NCBI RefSeq assembly: GCF_030317145.1
Contig: NZ_JASZYE010000001.1
Location: 62,001 to 126,000 of the forward strand
Direction: 5' to 3'
Source of the DNA: Variovorax flavidus
Lineage (GTDB): Bacteria; Pseudomonadota; Gammaproteobacteria; Burkholderiales; Burkholderiaceae_C
Length of the DNA: 64,000 nt
Under the pieces are notes generated by a model, which saw only the letters and a list, made by a program, of their open reading frames with translations, ran no database searches and was not told the DNA's origin. The translations under genes were made by a program, and so were the position numbers. The first letter of the stretch is position 1. Each line of letters begins with the position of its first letter. Below, in pieces: positions 1 through 8,003 of this stretch.

Positions 1-600
1 GAAGACGGCTTCACGGCGCACGCCCTGACCGTCGACCTGTGCGATCCGGCGTCGATCGCGGAGGGCGCTGCCGATGCGGTCAAGCTGCTCGGCGGCTTGG
101 ACGGCCTCGTCAACAACGCGGCCATCACCAACTCGGGCGGACGCGACGCGCACGCGCTCGAGATCGACATGTGGGACCGCGTGATGGACGTCAACGTGCG
201 CGGCACCTGGCTCATGAGCCGCGCGTGCCAGCCCGCCCTCGCGCAGAGCGGCCGCGGCGCCATCGTCAACCTCGCGTCCGACACCGCGCTGTGGGGCGCA
301 CCGAACCTGCTGGCCTACGCATCGAGCAAAGGCGCGGTCATCTCCATGACGCGTTCGCTGTCGCGCGAGTGGGGCGGCGATGGCATCACGGTCAACGCCG
401 TGGCGCCCGGCCTCACGCTGGTGGAAGCCACCGAATACGTGCCCTTGGCGCGGCATCAGAAGTACCTGGAAGGCCGCTCCATCCCGCGCGAACAGCAGGC
501 GGTCGACGTCTGCGGCGCGGTTCTCTTCGCCCTGTCCGGTCTGTCGCGCTTCATGACAGGCCAGTTGCTCGCCGTCAACGGCGGCTTTGTGATGCATTGA
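1..600 (+). CDS. SDR family oxidoreductase, 5' end outside window
   Basis: The reading frame is open from the first base and stops at 598-600, so the N-terminal Rossmann glycine motif is missing and 199 residues are visible. What remains is typical of classical short-chain dehydrogenases: the LVNNAA segment, then the YASSK active-site pair (visible Tyr about 106, Lys about 110), and a C-terminal GQLLAVNGG ending. The family oxidises or reduces hydroxyl/keto groups with NAD(P). It lies 25 nt ahead of the cupin gene and appears to be in the same catabolic operon. The substrate cannot be deduced. Confidence 0.9.
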   Translation, partial: EDGFTAHALTVDLCDPASIAEGAADAVKLLGGLDGLVNNAAITNSGGRDAHALEIDMWDRVMDVNVRGTWLMSRACQPALAQSGRGAIVNLASDTALWGAPNLLAYASSKGAVISMTRSLSREWGGDGITVNAVAPGLTLVEATEYVPLARHQKYLEGRSIPREQQAVDVCGAVLFALSGLSRFMTGQLLAVNGGFVMH

Positions 601-625
601 TTTTTCTCGACCAAGGAGTTTCCCG

Positions 626-1171
626 ATGAGCGATTTGTCCGAACAACAAAACATCGACAGCACTGCACCCTCCTGGGAGCGCCCGGAAGGCGCCAGCCTC
701 GAAGCGTGGATGAACACCCGCATCGCGCGCTACTCGACGCGCAAGTACGACTGGGATGCGTTGAAGTTCCAGGCCGATTTCGACCCCAAGTTCCGCCGCG
801 CCCAGATGCGCTATGTCGGCACCGGCGGCACCGGCGTCGCGAAGGACGTCAACACCGTGCCGGCCGAGAACTTCACCTTCTCCACGATGGTGATCCCCGC
901 CGGCCACGAAGGCCCGCCGCACCTGCACACGGACGTGGAGGAAGTGTTCTTCCTGATCCGCGGCAAGCTCAAGGTCGTTCTCGAGAAGGACGGCGAGCGC
1001 TTCGAAACCATCATGACCGACCGCGACCTGATCTCGGTGCCGCCCGGCGTGTACCGCGAGGAAATCAACATCGGCGACGAAGACGCGCTGATGTGCGTGA
1101 TGCTCGGCGCCAAGAAGCCCGTCACGCCGACCTACCCGGCCGACCACCCCCTCGCCAAGATCAAAAGATAG
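626..1171 (+). CDS. cupin domain protein
   Basis: A 181-residue single-cupin protein preceded by an AAGGAG ribosome site. Cupin motif 1 is clear around residues 93-113 (GPPHLHTDVEE then a Gly), giving His-X-His and Glu metal ligands. In motif 2 (SVPPGVYREEIN) the position that normally carries the third His is Arg, so the usual 3-His/1-Glu site looks incomplete. Members act as small dioxygenases, isomerases or sensors of catabolic intermediates. It follows the SDR gene and is followed by repeat element A. A catalytic role is uncertain because of the missing ligand. Confidence 0.85.
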   Translation: MSDLSEQQNIDSTAPSWERPEGASLEAWMNTRIARYSTRKYDWDALKFQADFDPKFRRAQMRYVGTGGTGVAKDVNTVPAENFTFSTMVIPAGHEGPPHLHTDVEEVFFLIRGKLKVVLEKDGERFETIMTDRDLISVPPGVYREEINIGDEDALMCVMLGAKKPVTPTYPADHPLAKIKR

Positions 1172-1178
1172 AGCATCA

Positions 1179-1266
1179 CCCCCAGGCTTGCCCACTTCGT
1201 GTGGCCGCCCACCCCCTTGCAGGGGGCGATACCAGCGGCCCGGCGGAGCCGGTTCCGCGGTATCTC
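1179..1266 (+). repeat. Interspersed hairpin element, copy A
   Basis: Begins 7 nt after the cupin stop codon with CCCCCAGGCTTGCCCACTTC and is about 95% identical by eye to copy B at 7898. It contains a CCCCC/GGGGG mini-hairpin (about 1212-1226) and a longer hairpin at 1228-1264. The outer stem of that hairpin is GATACC/GGTATC, with inner stems GCGG/CCGC and CCGGC/GCCGG. A short TCTTG tract follows. The next gene starts 20 nt downstream. Confidence 0.85.
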
Positions 1267-1286
1267 TTGAATGAATCGTTGACCCA

Positions 1287-2159
1287 ATGACCCATGCATC
1301 TGCCATTGACGCCATGACGCCACCGCCTTCCGAGCTGGACCGGCTCGATGCGCGCTTTCCGGCGCGTCGCGTGCCGGTGGGCGGCGGTGCGGTGGTTTCC
1401 GTGCGCGAATGCGGCACGGGCCCGGCGCTGGTGTGCCTGCATGGCATCGGTTCCGGCGCGGCATCGTGGCTCGATACGGCGTCGCTGCTCGCACCGCGCG
1501 CGCGGCTGATTGCATGGGACGCGCCGGGCTACGGCGAGTCCACGCCCGTCGCGCCCGCGGTTCCTACCGCCGTGGACTATGCCGCGCGTCTGCACGGATT
1601 GCTCGATGCGCTGGAGATTGAATCCTGCGTGCTGGTCGGTCATTCGCTCGGTGCGCTCACTGCTGCTTCGGCCGCGCGTGCAGGCTCGGCGCTGGCGACG
1701 CGCATCCGTCGGCTGGTGCTGATCAGCCCCGCGGCGGGCTACGGCACGCCCGGTCGCGCCGACGCTCGTGAACGCGTGCATTCGGAACGGATGGACACGT
1801 TGGGCCAGCTCGGCATCGTCGGCATGGCCGCGAAGCGCTCGGGCCGGCTGTTGTCCGACAACGCGAGCGAAACGGCGCGCCAATGGGTGCGCTGGAACAT
1901 GTCCCGGCTGAACGATGCCGGCTATCGGCAGGCGGTCGAGTTGCTGTGCGGCGGCGACCTGCTGGCCGACCTGCCGCCCGCGATGCCGGTGCGCGTCGCC
2001 TGTGGCGCGCTCGACGTGGTGACCTCTCCGGCAGGCTGTGCCGAGGTCGCCCAGAAGTGTGGCGTTTCGCTCGAACTGATCGAAGGCGCGGGCCACGCGA
2101 GCTACGTGGAGCAGCCTGCCGCCGTCGCCGCGATCCTGCGCGATGCGCTGTCTGCCTGA
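1287..2159 (+). CDS. alpha/beta hydrolase
   Basis: A 290-residue alpha/beta-fold hydrolase. Visible are the oxyanion-loop segment CLHGIGSGAASW (about residue 52), the nucleophile elbow GHSLGA with Ser at about 120, an acid in ALDVV at about 243 and the catalytic His in GAGHAS at about 270. Hydrolases of this type often cleave C-C or ester bonds after extradiol ring cleavage, which suits the VOC dioxygenase at 8004, but no specificity motif is recognisable. The gene lies between repeat A and the IclR regulator. The second in-frame Met at codon 10 is an alternative start. Confidence 0.9.
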   Translation: MTHASAIDAMTPPPSELDRLDARFPARRVPVGGGAVVSVRECGTGPALVCLHGIGSGAASWLDTASLLAPRARLIAWDAPGYGESTPVAPAVPTAVDYAARLHGLLDALEIESCVLVGHSLGALTAASAARAGSALATRIRRLVLISPAAGYGTPGRADARERVHSERMDTLGQLGIVGMAAKRSGRLLSDNASETARQWVRWNMSRLNDAGYRQAVELLCGGDLLADLPPAMPVRVACGALDVVTSPAGCAEVAQKCGVSLELIEGAGHASYVEQPAAVAAILRDALSA

Positions 2160-2189
2160 ACGCACCCAGAACAAATCAAACGGAGACTT

Positions 2190-3029
2190 ATGAACACGAC
2201 CGGCAACGATGCGATGGAAGAAGGGGCGGACCGCTACAACGTCCCGGCACTCGAACGTGGACTGCGCGTCCTCTGCGAATTCAGCCGCGAGAACCGCACG
2301 CTCTCCGCGCCCGAACTCGCGCGCCGCTTCGACCTGCCGCGCTCGACGGTGTTCCGTCTGCTCACGACGCTCGAAAGCATGGGTTTCCTCGAGAAGACCG
2401 AAGGCGGCCGCGACTATCGTCTGGGGCTGGCCGTGCTGCGCCTCGGCTTCGAATACCTGGCCTCGCTGGAGTTGACCCAGCTCGGTACGCCGCTGCTGCA
2501 GCGCCTGTGCGAAGAGCTGCGCACGCCCTGCAACCTGGTGGTGCGCGATGGGCGCTCGATCGTCTATGTCGCGAAGGTCGCACCGCCGACGCCCTTTGCC
2601 AGCTCGGTCACCGTAGGCACCCGCCTGCCCGCGCATGCCACGGTCCTCGGTCGCATCCTGCTCGAAGACCTGACGTTGACCCAGCTGCGTGCGCTCTACC
2701 CCGAGGACAAGCTCGAAACCTTCTCGCCGAGCACGCCCAAGACGGTCAACGAACTGTTCGACATGGTCCAGGCCGACCGCACGCGCGGCTATGTGCTGGG
2801 CGAGGGCTTCTTCGAATCGAACATCTCCACCATCGCCTCGCCCGTGCGCGACCACAGCGGCCACATCGTGGCCGCGCTGGGCGCCACCATCACCTCGGGC
2901 CATATCGACGAAGCCCGCATGGAGGAGATGGTGCAGCGCGTGCGCGACACCGCCGATGCCATCTCGGGCCTCCTCAACTATTCGCCCTCGGGCAAGGTCG
3001 TTCCGCTGAGAGGCGGCCAACGCGCCTGA
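2190..3029 (+). CDS. IclR family transcriptional regulator
   Basis: A 279-residue IclR-type regulator. The N-terminal winged helix spans roughly residues 18-78 (LERGLRVLCEF, then SAPELARRFDLPRSTVFRLL). A C-terminal effector domain includes a GxRLPAHATVLGR segment typical of the family. It starts 30 nt after the hydrolase stop, behind a GGAG site, and sits inside the operon rather than divergent from it. It is the obvious candidate regulator of the catabolic genes at 1-16729; the inducer is unknown. IclR regulators commonly control aromatic-acid catabolism. Confidence 0.93.
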   Translation: MNTTGNDAMEEGADRYNVPALERGLRVLCEFSRENRTLSAPELARRFDLPRSTVFRLLTTLESMGFLEKTEGGRDYRLGLAVLRLGFEYLASLELTQLGTPLLQRLCEELRTPCNLVVRDGRSIVYVAKVAPPTPFASSVTVGTRLPAHATVLGRILLEDLTLTQLRALYPEDKLETFSPSTPKTVNELFDMVQADRTRGYVLGEGFFESNISTIASPVRDHSGHIVAALGATITSGHIDEARMEEMVQRVRDTADAISGLLNYSPSGKVVPLRGGQRA

Positions 3030-3048
3030 GCCCGCGGGCACCAAGAAC

Positions 3049-3888
3049 ATGACGACGCCGACCCTTTCTCCCTCCTTCTTCGCCGCCGATGCGCTGGCCG
3101 GCCGCGTGGCCGTCGTGACCGGTGGCTCCTCCGGCATCGGCCTCGCAACGGTCGAGCTGTTGCTGGACTGCGGCGCTGCCGTGGCCCTGTGCGGCCGCAA
3201 TGCGGAGCGGCTCGATCGCGCCGTTGCCGGCCTGCGTGAGGCCCGGCCGCAGGCCAGGATCTTCGCGCGCACCTGCGATGTGCTCGACGCAGCCTCGGTG
3301 CAGAGTTTCGCTGCCGAGAGCGAGGCCGCGCTGGGTCCGGCCTCGATGCTGATCAACAACGCCGGCCAGGGGCGCGTCTCCACCTTCGCCAACACCGAAG
3401 ACACGGCATGGACCGAAGAACTGCACCTGAAGTTCTTCTCGGTCATCAATCCGACGCGTGCCTTCCTGCCGCAGCTTGCGGCGCAGCGTGCGGTGCTCGG
3501 CGATGCGGCCATCGTCTGTGCCAACTCACTCCTCGCGCGCCAACCCGAGCCGCACATGGTCGCGACCTCCGCGGCACGCGCCGGCCTGCTGAACCTGGTG
3601 CGCTCGATGGCCACCGAGTTCGCACCGCAGGGCGTGCGCGTCAACGGCATCCTGATCGGCCTGGTCGAGTCAGGGCAGTGGCGCCGTCGCTTCGACGCCC
3701 GCGAGCAGACCGAACTCGACTGGGCCGCGTGGAGCAGCCAGCTCGCGCAGAGCAAACACATTCCGCTGGGTCGCCTGGGACTTCCGATCGAAGCCGCTCG
3801 CGCGATTCTCTTCCTCGCTTCGCCCCTCGCTTCCTACACGACGGGTGCCCACATCGACATCTCCGGAGGCCATTCCCGCCATGCATAA
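3049..3888 (+). CDS. SDR-like protein with degenerate catalytic motif
   Basis: A 279-residue protein with a full SDR scaffold: TGGSSGIG cofactor motif at about residues 24-31, LINNAG at about 102-107, the Ser of ANS at about 165, and a C-terminal TTGAHIDISGGH. The normal YxxxK active site is replaced by TSAAR (about residues 176-180), so Tyr becomes Thr and Lys becomes Arg. Ordinary SDR proton-relay chemistry is therefore doubtful. It overlaps the downstream thiamine-diphosphate enzyme gene by 8 nt, so the two are probably translationally coupled. It could bind cofactor in a complex or use altered chemistry. Confidence 0.88.
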   Translation: MTTPTLSPSFFAADALAGRVAVVTGGSSGIGLATVELLLDCGAAVALCGRNAERLDRAVAGLREARPQARIFARTCDVLDAASVQSFAAESEAALGPASMLINNAGQGRVSTFANTEDTAWTEELHLKFFSVINPTRAFLPQLAAQRAVLGDAAIVCANSLLARQPEPHMVATSAARAGLLNLVRSMATEFAPQGVRVNGILIGLVESGQWRRRFDAREQTELDWAAWSSQLAQSKHIPLGRLGLPIEAARAILFLASPLASYTTGAHIDISGGHSRHA

Positions 3889-5578
3889 CCCCAACAACAC
3901 CGTGACCGTCGGCGCAGTCGTCGCGGCCTTCCTCGAACAATGCGGCGTCAAGGCTGCGTTCGGCGTCATCTCGATCCACAACATGCCGATCCTCGATGCG
4001 TTCGCGCAGCGCGGCGCCATCCGCTTCATCTCGGCGCGGGGCGAGGCGGGCGCGGGCAACATGGCCGACGCCTATGCACGCTCCACCGCCAGCCTCGGCG
4101 TGTGCGTGACCAGCACCGGCCCCGCCGCGGGCAACATCGCCGGCAGCATGGTCGAGGCGCTGACCGCCGGCGCACCGCTGCTGCACATCACGGGCCAGAT
4201 CGAGACGCCCTACATCGACAAGGGCATGTCGTACATCCACGAGGCGCCCGACCAGCTCACGATGCTCAAGGCCATCTCGAAGGCCGCGTTCCGCGTGCGC
4301 AGCGTCGAGAACGTGCTCGGCACGCTCAAGCGCGCGGTGCAAGTGGCGATGACCGCGCCGACCGGCCCCGTCAGCGTCGAGATCCCGATCGACATCCAGT
4401 CCGCACTCACCACGATGCCGGTCGACCTGTCGCCGCTGCCCATCGAACGCGCCGTGCCTTCCGTGGCGGGCCTCGATGCGCTGGCCGCAAGCCTGACCAA
4501 GGCCAAGCGCCCGCTGCTGTGGGTCGGTGGTGGCGCCCGTCATGCCGGCGCAGCGATCCGGCGTCTGCAGAAGCTCGGCTTCGGCGTGGTCACCACCACG
4601 CAAGGCCGCGGCACGGTGCCGGAGGATGATGCCGGCTCGCTCGGCGCCTACAACATCCAGAAGCCCGTCGAGAATTTCTATCAGACCTGCGACGCCATGC
4701 TCGTGGTCGGCTCGCGCCTGCGCGGCAACGAGACGCTCAAGTACGAACTGAAGCTCCCGCGCCCCCTGTACCGCATCGACGCCGACGCCGCTGCCGAAGG
4801 CCGCTGCTACGCCACCGAAGCCTTCGTCTGCGGCGACTCCGCGCTGGCACTCGAAGGCCTGGCCGATCGCCTCGAAGCCGCGAAGTACAAGGCCGATCCC
4901 AAGCTGCTGGTTGACCTGCGCGCCGCACACGACCAGGCGGTGGCGACGTTGCGTGACGGCCTTGGCCCGTACGCCGAACTCGTTCGCCAGATCCAGTCCG
5001 TGGCAGGCCGCAACTTCAACTGGGTGCGCGACGTGACGGTCTCCAACAGCACCTGGGGCAACCGCGAACTGCGCATCTTCGAACCCAGCGCCGGCGTGCA
5101 CGCTACGGGCGGCGGCATTGGCCAGGGCATGCCCATGGCGATCGGCGCGGCCATCGGCGCCGCGGTCACAGGCTCGGGCCGCAAGACCTTCTGCCTGGCC
5201 GGCGACGGCGGCTTCATCCTCAACCTGGGCGAGTTGGCCTGCATGGTGCAGGAGAAGGCGCCCATGGTCATCGTGCTCATGAACGACAAGAGCTACGGCG
5301 TCATCAAGAACATCCAGGACGTGCAGTACGGCGGCCGCCGCTGCTACGCCGAACTGCACACGCCCGACTACGACCTGCTGTGCAAGTCGATCGCGCTCCC
5401 GCACGCCCGCGTGCAGAGCCTGGACGACCTGCCGGCGCGCCTGGACCAGGCGTTGTCCACCGACGGTCCCTTCCTGCTCGAGATCGACATGCTGTCCATC
5501 GGCGGCTTCAAGAGCACCTTCGCGGGCCCGCCGACCAACACGATCACGCAGATTCCTGCACTCGGCACGGCCAAGTGA
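3881..5578 (+). CDS. Thiamine diphosphate-dependent enzyme (acetolactate synthase / decarboxylase-like)
   Basis: A 565-residue ThDP enzyme with the three-domain pyruvate-decarboxylase/acetolactate-synthase layout. Seen are RGEAGAGNMADAYAR with the cofactor-activating Glu at about residue 51, a central nucleotide-fold domain, and the C-terminal GDGG...N/ND ThDP-Mg motif at about 445-475 (GDGGFILNLGEL, then LMNDKSYG). The start at 3881 is preferred because GGAGG lies about 10 nt upstream; a longer frame opens at 3845. It probably decarboxylates or ligates a 2-oxo acid, feeding the aldehyde dehydrogenase at 6416. It is not obviously an anabolic IlvB, since no small subunit is nearby. Confidence 0.9.
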   Translation: MHNPNNTVTVGAVVAAFLEQCGVKAAFGVISIHNMPILDAFAQRGAIRFISARGEAGAGNMADAYARSTASLGVCVTSTGPAAGNIAGSMVEALTAGAPLLHITGQIETPYIDKGMSYIHEAPDQLTMLKAISKAAFRVRSVENVLGTLKRAVQVAMTAPTGPVSVEIPIDIQSALTTMPVDLSPLPIERAVPSVAGLDALAASLTKAKRPLLWVGGGARHAGAAIRRLQKLGFGVVTTTQGRGTVPEDDAGSLGAYNIQKPVENFYQTCDAMLVVGSRLRGNETLKYELKLPRPLYRIDADAAAEGRCYATEAFVCGDSALALEGLADRLEAAKYKADPKLLVDLRAAHDQAVATLRDGLGPYAELVRQIQSVAGRNFNWVRDVTVSNSTWGNRELRIFEPSAGVHATGGGIGQGMPMAIGAAIGAAVTGSGRKTFCLAGDGGFILNLGELACMVQEKAPMVIVLMNDKSYGVIKNIQDVQYGGRRCYAELHTPDYDLLCKSIALPHARVQSLDDLPARLDQALSTDGPFLLEIDMLSIGGFKSTFAGPPTNTITQIPALGTAK

Positions 5579-5592
5579 GCGGAGCGCCTCGC

Positions 5593-6402
5593 ATGTCTTC
5601 CATCACGCGCATTGCGCTCATCGGCTGCGGTGCCATCGGCACCTCGGTGCTGGAACTGCTGCAGGGCGATGCCGCCCTGGAGATCAAGGCCATCGTCGTG
5701 CCGGCCGATGCACTGGCTTCGGCGCAGGCCACCGCGCAGCGGCTCGCACCGCGCGCGCAGGTCGTGTCGTCCGTACCCGCCGAAGGCATCGACCTCGTGG
5801 TCGAAGCCGCGGGCCACGCTGCGATCAAGGCACACGTGCTGCCGGCGCTGCAACGCGGCACGCCTTGCATCGTCGCCTCCGTGGGCGCGCTCTCGGCCCA
5901 GGGCTTCGCCGAAGAACTCGAAGCCGCCGCCGTCGCTGGCGGCACGCAGGTGCAATTGATTGCCGGTGCCATCGGCGCCATCGACGCGCTGGCTGCAGCC
6001 CGGGTCGGCGGACTCGAAACCGTGCGCTACACCGGCCGCAAGCCACCGCATGCGTGGCTGGGTACGCCAGCGGAGGAGGGTCGCGACCTGGGCGCGCTGA
6101 CCAGCGAGACCGTGATCTTCGAAGGCAGCGCCCGCGAGGCTGCCACCCTCTATCCGAAGAACGCCAACGTGGCAGCCACGGTGTCGCTGGCCGGGCTAGG
6201 CCTGGACCGCACCTTCGTGCGCCTGATCGCCGATCCGGCCGTCACCGAGAACATCCACACGGTCGAAGCCGAAGGCGCCTTTGGCGACTTCGAACTGACC
6301 ATGCGCAACAAGCCGCTGGCGGCCAATCCCAAGACATCCGCGCTCACGGTCTACAGCGCCGTGCGCGCACTGCGCAACCGCGTGGCAGCCCTCGCGATCT
6401 GA
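5593..6402 (+). CDS. L-aspartate dehydrogenase family protein
   Basis: A 269-residue protein with N-terminal Rossmann motif IGCGAIG (about residues 9-15) and the family segments KPPHAW (about residue 150) and PKNANVAATVSLAG (about 185-198). The family interconverts L-aspartate and iminoaspartate/oxaloacetate with NAD(P); in NAD synthesis it is called NadX. Here no NAD-biosynthesis genes are near. It is flanked by the ThDP enzyme (14 nt upstream) and aldehyde dehydrogenase (13 nt downstream), so a catabolic role is likely. From memory, a P. aeruginosa AspDH (PA3505) lies in a similarly ordered cluster. The true substrate here may not be aspartate. Confidence 0.87.
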   Translation: MSSITRIALIGCGAIGTSVLELLQGDAALEIKAIVVPADALASAQATAQRLAPRAQVVSSVPAEGIDLVVEAAGHAAIKAHVLPALQRGTPCIVASVGALSAQGFAEELEAAAVAGGTQVQLIAGAIGAIDALAAARVGGLETVRYTGRKPPHAWLGTPAEEGRDLGALTSETVIFEGSAREAATLYPKNANVAATVSLAGLGLDRTFVRLIADPAVTENIHTVEAEGAFGDFELTMRNKPLAANPKTSALTVYSAVRALRNRVAALAI

Positions 6403-6415
6403 AACGAGACACCCC

Positions 6416-7894
6416 ATGATTTCCTCCGAACTGCTCCCCCTCAACATCGCCGGCGAATGGCGCCTGGGCGGCGGCGACGTCTACGAGAGCCTCTATCCGG
6501 CCACCGGCGAGCCCATCGCGCGCCTGCGGGCCGCGACTCTGGCCGATGTGGATGAGGCCATCACGCGCGCGCACCACGCCTTTCTGACGAGCGGCTGGGC
6601 GCAGAAACTGCCGCACGAGCGCGCAGCGGTCCTGCACCGTGTGGCCCACCTGATTCGCGAACAAAGCGAATCGCTGGCCCAGAAGCAGCGCCTGGACAAC
6701 GGCAAGCCGATCAACGAGACGCGCAACCTGGTGGCAAGCGCCGCCGGCACCTTCCAGTTCTTCGCCGCCGCGCTGGAGACGCTGGAAGAAACCATCACGC
6801 CGTCGCGCGGCGCCTTCGTCACGATGAGCGTGCACGAGCCCATGGGCGTCGTCGCAGCCATCACGCCGTGGAACTCGCCGATCGCGAGCGAAGCACAGAA
6901 GCTCGCGCCTGCGCTCGCGGCCGGCAACGCGGTGGTCGTCAAGCCCGCCGAAGTCACGCCGCTGATGGCGCTCGAACTCGCGCGCATCTGCGAAGAAGCC
7001 GGCGTGCCCAAGGGCATCGTCAGCGTGCTGCCGGGCAAGGGTTCGGTGATCGGCGACGCCATCACCAAGCATCCGCTGGTCAAGCGCGTGTCCTTCACCG
7101 GCGGCACGACCACCGGCAAGCACATCGCCCACATCGCGGCCGACAAGATGATGCCGGTGTCGCTGGAGTTGGGCGGCAAGTCGCCGACCATGGTGCTCGA
7201 AGACGCGGACCTCGACCATGCCGTCAACGGCGTGCTCTACGGCATCTTCAGCTCGTCGGGCGAATCGTGCATCGCAGGTTCGCGCCTGTTCGTCGCGCGC
7301 TCGATCTACGACGAGTTCCTGACGCGGCTCGCCGAAGGCGCGAATGCACTGCGTGTTGGCGATCCGGCATCGGAGAACACGCAGATGGGCCCGCTGATCA
7401 CGGCGCGCCACCGCGAAGGCATCGAGCGCTATGTGGAACTCGGCGTGCACGAAGGCGGCCGGATCCGCACGGGCGGCGTGCGTCCGCATGGCAATGGGTT
7501 CGACAAGGGCTATTTCTATACGCCGACCATCCTGGAAGGCCTGACCAACAGCGCGCGCATCAGCCAGGAAGAAATCTTCGGACCGGTGCTGGTCGCCATG
7601 CCCTTCGACAACGAGGAAGAACTGATCGCGCAGGCCAACGACAGCGTCTACGCACTCGCCGCCGGCGTGTGGAGCCGCGACTTCAAGCGCGCCTGGCGCC
7701 TGGGCCGTGCGGTGCAGGCCGGCACCGTCTGGGTCAACACCTACAAGCAGTTCTCCGTCTCGACGCCTTTCGGCGGCTGGCGCGACAGCGGCCTCGGCCG
7801 CGAGAAGGGCCGCGAAGGCATCTTCCAGTACATGGAGCAGAAGAGCATGTACTGGGGCACCAACGAGCAGCCCCTGCCCTGGGCGGAGGCATGA
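6416..7894 (+). CDS. Aldehyde dehydrogenase
   Basis: A 492-residue NAD(P)-dependent aldehyde dehydrogenase. The catalytic Glu lies in LELGGKSP (about residue 250), the Cys nucleophile in GESCIAGSR (about residue 284), and the GSVIG/FTGG cofactor region at about residues 205-232. The length matches the superfamily. It is the third gene of a tight run (ThDP enzyme, AspDH, ALDH) and is followed 3 nt after its stop by repeat element B. Likely substrates are a semialdehyde from ring cleavage or an aldehyde released by the ThDP enzyme; specificity is not readable. Confidence 0.94.
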   Translation: MISSELLPLNIAGEWRLGGGDVYESLYPATGEPIARLRAATLADVDEAITRAHHAFLTSGWAQKLPHERAAVLHRVAHLIREQSESLAQKQRLDNGKPINETRNLVASAAGTFQFFAAALETLEETITPSRGAFVTMSVHEPMGVVAAITPWNSPIASEAQKLAPALAAGNAVVVKPAEVTPLMALELARICEEAGVPKGIVSVLPGKGSVIGDAITKHPLVKRVSFTGGTTTGKHIAHIAADKMMPVSLELGGKSPTMVLEDADLDHAVNGVLYGIFSSSGESCIAGSRLFVARSIYDEFLTRLAEGANALRVGDPASENTQMGPLITARHREGIERYVELGVHEGGRIRTGGVRPHGNGFDKGYFYTPTILEGLTNSARISQEEIFGPVLVAMPFDNEEELIAQANDSVYALAAGVWSRDFKRAWRLGRAVQAGTVWVNTYKQFSVSTPFGGWRDSGLGREKGREGIFQYMEQKSMYWGTNEQPLPWAEA

Positions 7895-7897
7895 ACA

Positions 7898-7985
7898 CCC
7901 CCAGGCTTGCCCACTTCGTGTGGCCGCCAACCCCCTTGCAGGGGGCAATACCAGCGGCCCGGCGAAGCCGGTTCCGCGGTATTTC
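7898..7985 (+). repeat. Interspersed hairpin element, copy B
   Basis: Starts 3 nt after the aldehyde dehydrogenase stop. It is nearly the same as copy A, but the outer stem of the hairpin at 7947-7983 is AATACC/GGTATT instead of GATACC/GGTATC, a paired change. Inner stems GCGG/CCGC and CCGGC/GCCGG (GAA loop) are kept, as is the CCCCC/GGGGG mini-hairpin. A TTTCTTG tract follows. The next start codon is 19 nt downstream. Confidence 0.85.
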
Positions 7986-8003
7986 TTGAATGGAGAGACT
8001 GAT

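Noticed and set aside
1176..3761. Long - strand frame of about 860 codons opposite the hydrolase, IclR and SDR genes
   Set aside because: It is antisense to three well-supported genes, has no domain-like composition and is rich in Arg/Ala/Gly typical of GC-rich shadows.
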